Made by a program: the position numbers and the translations under genes. Under the pieces are notes generated by a model. The model was given only the letters and a program-made list of their open reading frames with translations, was not told the DNA's origin and did no database searches. Positions 1 to 6,037 of a DNA stretch of 7,237 bases are shown one piece after another. This DNA comes from Burkholderiaceae bacterium (GTDB lineage Bacteria; Pseudomonadota; Gammaproteobacteria; Burkholderiales; Burkholderiaceae), in the NCBI GenBank assembly GCA_025458735.1, contig JALORV010000079.1, positions 1 to 7,237 of the forward strand, in the 5' to 3' direction. Positions within the stretch are counted from its first letter, which is position 1; each line of letters begins with the position of its first letter.

Positions 1-672
1 CAGAAACCCATCCTCGAGGGACTCGACGCCGAATTCGCGGCCGGCGAAGTGGTGGTCATCGTGGGCCCCTCGGGCGCCGGAAAGTCCACGCTGGCGCGTT
101 GCCTGGTGGGCGTCTGGCCCGACACGGTGGGGGAGGTGCTTCTCGACGGCAGGCCGCTGGCCGAACGTTCGCGCGAGACGCTGGGCCCGCAGATCGGCTA
201 CCTGCCGCAGGACATCGAACTCTTCGACGGCACCATTGCCGAAAATATCGCGCGCTTCGGCAGCGTGGACCCCGAGGGCGTGGTCGATGCCGCCACGCGA
301 ACCGGCATCCACGACATGGTGCTGCGCTTTCCCAAAGGCTACGACACGCCGATGGGCGAGGCCGGCAGCCTGCTCTCGGGCGGTCAACGCCAGCGCATCG
401 GTCTGGCGCGCGCACTGTATGGCGACCCGACCCTGCTGGTGCTCGACGAGCCCAATGCGAGCCTCGACGAAGCCGGCGAGGCGGCGCTGGTGCGAACCGT
501 CCGCGACCTCAAGTCCCGTGGCAAGACCGTCTTCATGATCGTCCACCAGAAACACCTGCTCGCCGTCGCCGACCGCATCCTCGTGCTCGAGAACGGCCGC
601 ATCAAAGCCTTGGCGGTCGTGCAGTCCACCGCTCCCCAGAACCCTGCTCCCCAGATCGAGGTCCGCACATGA
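1..672 (+). CDS. Type I secretion ABC exporter, nucleotide-binding domain (3' part of gene)
   Basis: This is the C-terminal 223 codons of an ATP-binding cassette exporter that would power protein export through the HlyD- and TolC-type partners encoded next. The frame is open from base 1, so the gene starts left of the window and the membrane domain is missing. Counting from base 1, the ATPase motifs are complete and in order: Walker A GPSGAGKST (22-30), Q-loop glutamine in YLPQD (70), signature LSGGQRQR (125-132), Walker B LLVLDEP (145-151, with D149 and E150), D-loop SLDE (154-157) and H-loop histidine in IVHQ (182). The wording around the Q-loop (ELFDGTIAENIARFG) and the ARALYGDP stretch is typical of the PrtD/AprD family, exporters of proteases, lipases and other RTX-like proteins. 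Whether an N-terminal C39-like domain exists cannot be seen. The stop overlaps the adaptor start by ATGA. The last 20 or so residues are proline/glutamine-rich and look unstructured. Confidence 0.93.
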   Translation, partial: QKPILEGLDAEFAAGEVVVIVGPSGAGKSTLARCLVGVWPDTVGEVLLDGRPLAERSRETLGPQIGYLPQDIELFDGTIAENIARFGSVDPEGVVDAATRTGIHDMVLRFPKGYDTPMGEAGSLLSGGQRQRIGLARALYGDPTLLVLDEPNASLDEAGEAALVRTVRDLKSRGKTVFMIVHQKHLLAVADRILVLENGRIKALAVVQSTAPQNPAPQIEVRT

Positions 673-2027
673 CCATCGCCCTCCCCGTCAAGCCCGGCAG
701 CGCCGGCAATGACATCACCGATATCGATGTCGCCCCGCCCAACACGGATACTCGCTCCCCGATTCGCCTGGGCTTCTGGGTACTCGTGGTCGGCTTCGGC
801 CTGTTCCTGCTGTGGGCGGCCTTCGCGCCCCTGGACGAGGGCGTCGTCGCCCCGGCCACCGTGTCGATCGAGACGCGAAAGAATCCCATCCAGCACATGT
901 CAGGCGGGGTCATCCGGCAGGTCAATGTTCTCGAAGGTCAGATGGTCAAGCAGGGCGACGTCCTCGTCGTCCTCGACGACGCCGCCACCCGTGCCGCCTT
1001 CGAGGCCATCCGGCAGAACTACCTGTCGCAGCGCGCCACCGAGAGCCGGCTGCTGGCCGAGCTGATGGATTCGCCATCGATCACCTTTCACGAGGATCTG
1101 ATGGTCAAGGACGACCCGGTGGCAGCGCAGCATGTCAACGTGCAGCAGCGTCTGTTCGCATCGCGGCGCGCCGCGCAGGCAGCAGAACTGGGCGCAGCCA
1201 AGCAGTCGATCGTCGGCATCGAAGGCCAGATCGCGGGGGTGCGTCAGATGCTGCAGAGCCGGCATGCCCAGGCAGCACTGCAGCAGCGGCAGGTCGACAG
1301 CGTGCGTCAGCTGTCCGTTGAAGGCTACGCCCCGCGCAACCAGGCGCTACAGCTCGAGGAGGCGCAGGCCGATTTGCGCAGCTCGATCGCCGAGCTCGAG
1401 ACCAGCCTTCAGCGCGCCGAGAATGCGATTGCCGAGACGCAGCTGCGCATCGCGCAGCGACGGCAGGAATACCTCAAGGAGGTATCGGCACAGTTGGCCG
1501 ATGTCCGCCGCGAGGTTCAAGGCAATCAGGAACGACTCGTCGCCATCACTGCCGATCTCGGGCGTACGCAGATCCGCGCCCCGGTGGACGGCCAGGTGGT
1601 GGGCCTGGCAATGAGCAGCGTCGGCGGGGTGGTCACCCCAGGGCAGCGACTGATGGAAATCGTACCGGTGGGACAGCCCATGCTGTTCGACGCCAAGGTT
1701 CCGCCGTCCGTGATTGACCGGATCAAGCAGGGCGACCTGGCCGAGGTGCGCTTCACCGCCTTCGCCAACGCACCGCAGCTGGTGGTGCACGGAAAGGTCG
1801 TGTCCTTGTCGCACGACGCCATCGCGGAGGAGGCGGGCGGGGCCGTGTTCAGCTATTACCTCGCGCGCGTCGAACTGACGCCCGAGGGGACGAAGGCGCT
1901 GGGGGCGCGTTCCCTGCAGCCGGGCATGCAGGCCGAAGTCCTGATCAAGACTGGCGAGCGCTCGCTGCTGACCTACATGCTGCATCCGCTGACCAAGCGA
2001 ATCGCTGCGGCGATGACCGAGGAATGA
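669..2027 (+). CDS. HlyD/PrtE-family periplasmic adaptor of type I secretion
   Basis: This 452-residue membrane fusion protein would link the ABC exporter in the inner membrane to the outer-membrane channel. Residues 1-34 are cytoplasmic, 35-53 form one transmembrane helix, and 70-105 form the first half of the lipoyl/barrel-sandwich region (GGVIRQVNVLEGQMVKQGD). Residues 107-295 are rich in A, Q, E, L and R, consistent with a long coiled-coil hairpin. The second lipoyl half (TQIRAPVDGQVVGL, about 300-313) and beta-barrel follow. Residues 416-438 fit the PROSITE HlyD family signature from memory (L-x2-G-M-x3-V ... GERSLLTYML), and the end HPLTKRIAAAM is typical of PrtE/LapC-like adaptors. The start at 669 overlaps the ABC stop; a GAGG ribosome-binding site (658-661) sits seven bases before it. 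The same frame stays open upstream to about base 99, but that stretch is a shadow of the ABC gene. The length is normal for the family. Confidence 0.95.
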   Translation: MTIALPVKPGSAGNDITDIDVAPPNTDTRSPIRLGFWVLVVGFGLFLLWAAFAPLDEGVVAPATVSIETRKNPIQHMSGGVIRQVNVLEGQMVKQGDVLVVLDDAATRAAFEAIRQNYLSQRATESRLLAELMDSPSITFHEDLMVKDDPVAAQHVNVQQRLFASRRAAQAAELGAAKQSIVGIEGQIAGVRQMLQSRHAQAALQQRQVDSVRQLSVEGYAPRNQALQLEEAQADLRSSIAELETSLQRAENAIAETQLRIAQRRQEYLKEVSAQLADVRREVQGNQERLVAITADLGRTQIRAPVDGQVVGLAMSSVGGVVTPGQRLMEIVPVGQPMLFDAKVPPSVIDRIKQGDLAEVRFTAFANAPQLVVHGKVVSLSHDAIAEEAGGAVFSYYLARVELTPEGTKALGARSLQPGMQAEVLIKTGERSLLTYMLHPLTKRIAAAMTEE

Positions 2028-2029
2028 GC

Positions 2030-3439
2030 ATGCGCTTGCTCGGTCTGGATTTTGCAGCCGGGACATCGTGGCGGCGGACCGCGGCGGGTCTGGCCGTCGG
2101 ATGGCTCTCGGCATCGCTCTGCGCACAGGGTCTCGTCACCCCCTTGACCCTGACCGACGCCTACGAGGCAGCCGTGCGCCACGATGCCCGGTACCAGATC
2201 GCCACCAAGGAACAGGAGGCCGCGCGCCAGGGGGTGCCGCTGGCGCGCGCTTCGCTGCTGCCGCAGGTTTCTCTCAATGCCTCGACGGCCAAGGTGGTGG
2301 GCAGACGCGAATTCGGCAATTCGCTCAACCAGGGCGTCGAGGTGCCGCTGGACTACGAGTCGCCCCAGGTCAGCCTGAACCTGCGCACGCCGCTGTTCAA
2401 CTACGAGGCGCTGAGTCGCCTGCGCCAGGCCACCTCGGCGGCCGACGGCGCACAGGCCCTGCTCGCGGCGCGGCACATCGACCTCGTCAACCGGCTGACG
2501 GCGGCCTACCTGGAGGTGCTGATCCAGCACGAAGTGCGGGTGATGGCCGAAGAGGACCTGCGTTCACTGCAGGCGCAGGCCGAGCGCGCCAGGCGGCGCT
2601 TCACGCTCGGCGAGGGCACGGTGCAGGAGGCTACGGCCGCCGAATCGGCGGCCGGACTGGCCAAGAACCGCCTCGTGCGGGTCCAGGACGACGTGGTCTC
2701 GGCACGCCGGGAGTTGCAGCGCATTACCGGCCTGGAGGTGGGTGCCCTGCGCGCTGCACCGGCCGACTTCGCCGGCTTGTCGCTGCCGCTGCCGACGCTG
2801 CAGCAGTGGATCGAGCAGACGGCGGAAAACAACCCCCTGGTGCGCTTCAGGCGCCTGAGCCTGGAAGCCGCAGGCTTTGGTGTCGAGCGCCAGCGCGCCG
2901 GGCACTACCCGCGCATGGATCTCGTCGCCAGCATGGCGCGGGCCGACAGCGAGTCGGTGGCCACACTCAACCAGAAGACGGAACAGCGGTCGATCGGCGT
3001 GCAGCTGACTGTGCCCATTTTCAGCGGGGGGGGCGTGGAGGCCGGCATCGCCCAGTCGCTGGCCGAACGGGACCGCGCTGAACAGGAGCTGCGCGCCGAA
3101 CAGGAGAATCTGACGCTCGAGGTCGAACGCTTGTACCGGCTGACCGTGCAAGGCGCCGAACGCCTGGCGGCAAACCTGCTTGCGCTCGACGCCGCTGGCG
3201 TTGCCGTGAAGGCGGCCGCGCGTGCCCAGGCCACCGGGCTCGGCACCGATGCCGACTATCGCCAGGCGCTGGCGCGTCAGGCTCTGGCCCGGCGGGAACT
3301 GATCCAGGCCCGCTACGAATTTCTGAACCAGCGCTCGCAACTGCTCGTGCTCAGCGGCTGGCCGTCGGCGCAGGTGCTCGGCGAGATGGCGCGTGTGCTT
3401 TCGGTGGACGCCACGATGAAAGAGGAGTCGCAGCCATGA
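2030..3439 (+). CDS. TolC-family outer-membrane channel of type I secretion
   Basis: The product is an outer-membrane efflux/secretion channel that would complete the export path made by the two upstream genes. Two in-frame ATGs compete. The one at 2024 overlaps the adaptor stop, but GAGGA (2019-2023) touches it directly; the one at 2030 has the same site six bases upstream, so 2030 is preferred (469 residues; 471 from 2024). Numbered from 2024, residues 1-34 look like a Sec signal peptide (R17-R18, hydrophobic core, probable cleavage after SLCA). Two outer-membrane-efflux repeats follow, at about 40-237 and 258-446. Each has a short beta stretch (SLNLRTPLFNYEAL; GVQLTVPIFSGGGVEAG) followed by long alanine/glutamate/arginine helices, the usual alpha-barrel layout. 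The length is normal for TolC-type secretion proteins. A run of eight G lies at 3026-3033 inside the second repeat, and the frame is intact through it. Confidence 0.93.
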   Translation: MRLLGLDFAAGTSWRRTAAGLAVGWLSASLCAQGLVTPLTLTDAYEAAVRHDARYQIATKEQEAARQGVPLARASLLPQVSLNASTAKVVGRREFGNSLNQGVEVPLDYESPQVSLNLRTPLFNYEALSRLRQATSAADGAQALLAARHIDLVNRLTAAYLEVLIQHEVRVMAEEDLRSLQAQAERARRRFTLGEGTVQEATAAESAAGLAKNRLVRVQDDVVSARRELQRITGLEVGALRAAPADFAGLSLPLPTLQQWIEQTAENNPLVRFRRLSLEAAGFGVERQRAGHYPRMDLVASMARADSESVATLNQKTEQRSIGVQLTVPIFSGGGVEAGIAQSLAERDRAEQELRAEQENLTLEVERLYRLTVQGAERLAANLLALDAAGVAVKAAARAQATGLGTDADYRQALARQALARRELIQARYEFLNQRSQLLVLSGWPSAQVLGEMARVLSVDATMKEESQP

Positions 3440-4323
3440 ATGCCCATGCAGGAACCCCCGGCAACCAGCGCGGTGGCCGGTACCGGCCGCGCCATCTGCT
3501 GCACGTCGGGGCGATGGCGATGCTGGCCACCTTGACGACAGGTTGCGGCGGCGGCAACGACTCCGAGCCCGCGGTGACGACGATGGCCGCCAGCAACGCA
3601 CGCTTCAGCCGCGCGGCCACCCTGAGCATCAATGGTCGCAACCTGCGCGCCGGCATCGTCGTCGACATGGAAGGCGGCTGCGAGAATCTGACACTGGTGG
3701 CCAACGGCACCGACGACCTGCAGCAGTACACCTGCGATGTGCTGGCGGTCGGCGAGTTCAAGGCGAATGTCCACACCACCGACGGCAGGTTCCTCGGGCG
3801 CCTGACGTTCCAGGTGCCTCAGCCGGAGGTCAGCATGACCACTTCCCTGGGCAATTTCGTGCTCGAACTCGATCCCGTGGCGGCGCCGGCCACCGTGCGC
3901 AACTTCCTGGGCTACGTGAATGCCGGTTTCTACAGGAACGTGATCTTTCATCGCGTGATTGCCGACACCCTGGTGCAGTCGGGTGGCTACACGTCCGGCC
4001 CGGTGGTCAAGCCACCGACGGCACCGCCCATCAAGCTCGAATCCAACAACGGTTTGAAGAATGTTCGCGGCAGCATCGGTGCGGCCCGTACGAGCGAGCC
4101 CGATTCCGCGCGGGCGCAGTGGTACGTCAATGTCGGCGACAACCCCGGCTTCGACTATGTCGATGCCGATCAACCCGGCTACGCCGTGTTCGGGAGGGTG
4201 ACCAGCGGGATCGAGACGATCGATGCCATCAGTGCCGTCGAGACCCGCACGGATCCCGTGAGCGGACTGGACGACTTGCCGGTGTCGGACATCCTCGTGC
4301 TGACGGCCACGCAAACGAGGTGA
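3436..4323 (+). CDS. Cyclophilin-type peptidyl-prolyl cis-trans isomerase, predicted lipoprotein
   Basis: This 295-residue protein would catalyse proline isomerisation in the periplasm or at the outer membrane. A basic stretch (R12-R19) leads to a hydrophobic segment and a lipobox-like LTTGC with Cys37. The T at -3 is permitted but not ideal. Gly at +2 would favour the outer membrane. Residues 55-130 form a beta-rich, possibly Ig-like domain with Cys82 and Cys100, a possible disulphide. Residues 131-293 are the cyclophilin domain: TSLGNFVLELDPVAAPATV, FHRVI with the catalytic-type Arg173, Gln181, AQWYVNVGDN (228-236) and GYAVFGRV (248-255). The aromatic residue matching human CypA Phe60 is replaced by Thr178, so activity may be changed. 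The start overlaps the tolC-like stop (ATGA), with GAGGAG at 3422-3427, eight bases upstream. The overlap implies co-expression with the secretion genes; a folding role for the exported protein is inference. Confidence 0.9.
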   Translation: MNAHAGTPGNQRGGRYRPRHLLHVGAMAMLATLTTGCGGGNDSEPAVTTMAASNARFSRAATLSINGRNLRAGIVVDMEGGCENLTLVANGTDDLQQYTCDVLAVGEFKANVHTTDGRFLGRLTFQVPQPEVSMTTSLGNFVLELDPVAAPATVRNFLGYVNAGFYRNVIFHRVIADTLVQSGGYTSGPVVKPPTAPPIKLESNNGLKNVRGSIGAARTSEPDSARAQWYVNVGDNPGFDYVDADQPGYAVFGRVTSGIETIDAISAVETRTDPVSGLDDLPVSDILVLTATQTR

Positions 4324-4339
4324 TCGGCCGCCGACCCGA

Positions 4340-4378
4340 AAGGCTGGCCAACGCCAGTGCGACTCGCAGGCCAGGCTT
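4340..4378 (+). terminator. Imperfect hairpin after the cyclophilin gene
   Basis: AAGGCTGGCC (4340-4349) and GGCCAGGCTT (4369-4378) are inverted repeats that pair at nine of ten positions around a 19-base loop. The hairpin starts 17 bases after the stop of the cyclophilin gene and is followed by a second hairpin. No T-run follows, so it may protect the 3' end of the RNA rather than act as an intrinsic terminator. Confidence 0.4.
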
Positions 4379-4384
4379 GCCGAA

Positions 4385-4404
4385 CCGGGGCTGAACCGCC
4401 CCGG
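4385..4404 (+). terminator. Perfect 7-bp GC hairpin, probable end of the secretion operon
   Basis: CCGGGGC (4385-4391) and GCCCCGG (4398-4404) form a perfect seven-pair, all G/C stem with the six-base loop TGAACC. It lies 62 bases after the cyclophilin stop codon, right behind another hairpin. The stem fits a terminator, but the next bases (ATATCCTAG) contain no T-run. Termination is therefore likely but not proved; attenuation or RNA 3'-end protection are alternatives. Confidence 0.5.
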
Positions 4405-4623
4405 ATATCCTAGAATCGCGCGCAAATCGTTGCGCTTCCTCATGCGCTGCAGCGCTCAGGGCCGGCATGGGAACTGGCGCACCCCACAAGGCATGCGAGG
4501 CTCGGCGGGTGGCCGAGGCAAGCATCGCGGGCTGATCGGCTGCGTCATGCGTTCCCGGACAGTCTGTGGCGCATGCCTGCTGCCACGACAGACACTGCGC
4601 ACAACCACTTTCTGAATCCGTGA
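4405..4623 (+). other. Gene-poor stretch between the secretion operon and the polysaccharide cluster
   Basis: I see no convincing gene here on either strand. Open stretches are short, have no ribosome-binding site and resemble no protein I know. Two weak signals exist. TAGAAT at 4411-4416 resembles a sigma-70 -10 box, but no good -35 box stands 16-18 bases before it. An imperfect hairpin spans 4562-4593 (GTCTG/CAGAC plus TGGC/GCCA, with a CGA bulge). The stretch could be a promoter region and leader RNA for the polysaccharide genes, or debris from the gene whose tail survives just downstream. Confidence 0.4.
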
Positions 4624-4776
4624 CGACATGACCACCATGCCCTGGCGTCCATCAACCGCGCGCATGGTGATGCGCTGACCGCCGAGGCGCTGCACGAGCA
4701 GGCGCTCGGCATGCCGATGAATCCGACGATGTCGATGTCCGACACCGAGGCGCTGATCGAGGCCGTTCGCGCATGA
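4624..4776 (+). pseudogene. Relic of a DegT/WecE-type sugar aminotransferase C-terminus
   Basis: An open frame without a good start runs from just after a stop at 4621-4623 to the TGA at 4774-4776. Its last 33 residues (from 4675) include ALHEQALGMPMNP, then a short gap, then SDTEALIEAVRA. This resembles the C-terminal end of DegT/DnrJ/EryC1/StrS aminotransferases, where a leucine/proline-rich 'LPM.P' turn is followed by an acidic 'D...I..' helix. These PLP enzymes aminate nucleotide sugars. Nothing recognisable of the enzyme's body is found upstream, so only the tail remains. Its stop overlaps the flippase start by ATGA, as expected for a former upstream gene of the same operon. In E. coli, wecE lies directly before wzxE, which supports the reading. 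The match is short and was made by eye; a chance open frame remains possible. Confidence 0.45.
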
Positions 4777-5240
4777 GCCTCGGCCTGGCGCGCACCTCGC
4801 TGCTGAATGGCGCGGCCGTCGCGACGCGGCTGGTCACCGGTCTGGCGCTGAACAAGGTGCTGGCGGTGTACATCGGGCCGGCCGGCTTCGGCGTGATCGG
4901 GCAGTTCCAGAGCCTGGTCGCCATGCTGGGCGCGCTGGCCGGCGGTGCATTCGGCAACGGCGTCACCAAGCTGACGGCCGAGCGCAGCGCCGACCCTGCG
5001 CGCCAGCTGGCCGTGTGGCGCACCGCTGCGACCTTGGCCCTGATGGGCTCCGCCGCGGCGGCCGGGGTGCTGCTGCTGTTCGGCGGGCCGCTGGCCGGCT
5101 GGCTGCTGAACGATGCGTCGCTGGCCAGCGTCATGGCCTGGCTGGCGCTGGCGCTGGTGGGCATCGCGCTCAACGGGCTGGCGGCGCCTTCGTCGCGGCC
5201 AGCATCGCCGGCAGCTTGCTCAGCGTGGTGCTGGCGGTGA
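4773..5240 (+). pseudogene. wzx: WzxE-like polysaccharide flippase, N-terminal fragment (frame broken)
   Basis: This is the first part of a multi-pass inner-membrane flippase that would move undecaprenyl-linked glycan units across the membrane. The first 136 residues match WzxE-type proteins: the opening MSLGLARTSLLNGAA, then LNKVLAVYIGPAGFGVIGQFQS and GGAFGNGVTKL, followed by helices at about 85-105 and 115-136. After Asn134-Gly135-Leu136 the frame gives 19 residues unlike any flippase, ending at a TGA (5238-5240). The true continuation is in another frame from 5189. Compared with E. coli WzxE as recalled, 45 bases would be expected between the Asn codon (5172) and the FVAAS segment (5189), but only 17 are present. 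A deletion of about 28 bases would explain both the frame change and the missing residues. The start at 4773 overlaps the upstream relic's stop, with GAGG at 4759-4762. A sequencing or assembly error is possible but would have to lose many bases. Confidence 0.85.
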
Positions 5241-6037
5241 CGCTGGTGGTGCAGGCCGGACTGTACGGCGCGCTGGTGGCGGTGGCGGTGGGCCAGGCGG
5301 CGGCCAGCGTGGCCAGCATCGTGGCTTTCCGGCACGTATGGAAGGGCCGCTGGAGCGCACTGCTGGGCCCCATCGATCGCCCTGCCGCGCGGGCCCTGGG
5401 CGGCTTCGCGCTGATGGCGGCGGCTTCGGCCGTCGTATTGCCGCTGGGGCACATCGCCATCCGCGAGGGGCTGGCGCGCCTGGGCGGCGCCGAACTGGCC
5501 GGGCTGTGGCAGGCGATGTTCAGGCTCAGCGACACCCACCTGCTGCTGCTGACGACGACGCTGTCGCTGCACTTCCTGCCCCACTTTGCCGAGATCGGCG
5601 ACGGCACGCTGTTGCGAGCGGCCGTCGCCAAGGGCTACCGCTTCGTGCTGCCGCTGGTGTGCGCCACCGCGCTGGCCATATGGCTGCTGCGCGAGCCGCT
5701 GGTGAAGCTGCTGTTCACGCGCGAATTCCTGCCGCTGACCGAGGCGCTGGCGTGGCAGCTGGTGGGCGACGTGCTGAAGATCGGCAGCTGGGTGCCGGCC
5801 TTCACGATGATCAGCCACGCCCGCACGCGGCTTTTCATCGCCAGCGAGGTGGTGTTCACGCTGGTGCAGATCGCTGCCTGCCTGGCCTTTGCGGCACGCT
5901 TCGGCCTGATGGGCGCAGCCATCGGCTATGCCCTCACCTATGCGCTGTACTGGGTGTTCGTGCACTACCAGCTCGGCCGGCTGACGACACGGCTGCGGCC
6001 GCCGCCGGTATTGACGAACGGGCACGCCGGGCCATGA
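5237..6037 (+). pseudogene. wzx: WzxE-like polysaccharide flippase, C-terminal fragment
   Basis: The remaining two thirds of the flippase continues here. Family-like sequence is in frame from 5189 (FVAASIAGSLLS) to the TGA at 6035-6037, 282 codons. Diagnostic WzxE-like stretches are GLWQAMFRLSDTHLLLLTTT (from 5501), LHFLPHFAEIGDG, AIWLLREPLVKLLF, and LAWQLVGDVLKIGSW (about 5747-5791). Several hydrophobic helices are spread along the sequence, the last before a basic tail (RLTTRLRPP). The two fragments sum to about 418 residues, close to a full WzxE. The listed start is a GTG whose last bases overlap the stop of the N-terminal fragment (GTGA). Restart there could give a separate 266-residue piece, but it would lack part of a helix; I expect no normal function. 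The stop overlaps the glycosyltransferase start by ATGA, so the operon order is intact. Confidence 0.85.

Noticed and set aside
99..668. Upstream extension of the HlyD-like frame
   Set aside because: It overlaps the ATPase domain, which has all its motifs in another frame. The extension is arginine/histidine-rich, and a good ribosome-binding site marks 669.
2564..4443. Long minus-strand open frames over the tolC-like and cyclophilin genes
   Set aside because: They run antisense to well-supported genes and have the composition expected of the opposite strand of GC-rich coding DNA.
4430..4615. Small open frame of 61 codons starting with TTG
   Set aside because: It has no ribosome-binding site, a rare start codon, an Arg/Gly-rich sequence and no recognisable motif.
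4405..4776. tRNA, CRISPR array or insertion-sequence ends in the gene-poor stretch
   Set aside because: I found no T-arm-like GGTTCGAATCC, no regular spaced repeats, and no terminal inverted repeats with target duplications.
5172..5240. Programmed ribosomal frameshift in the flippase
   Set aside because: No slippery heptamer is seen at the junction, and residues expected from the family are missing, which points to a deletion rather than recoding.
5113..6033. Upstream extension of the glycosyltransferase frame
   Set aside because: It is a shadow of the flippase; the GT-A domain begins only after 6034 and that ATG overlaps the flippase stop.
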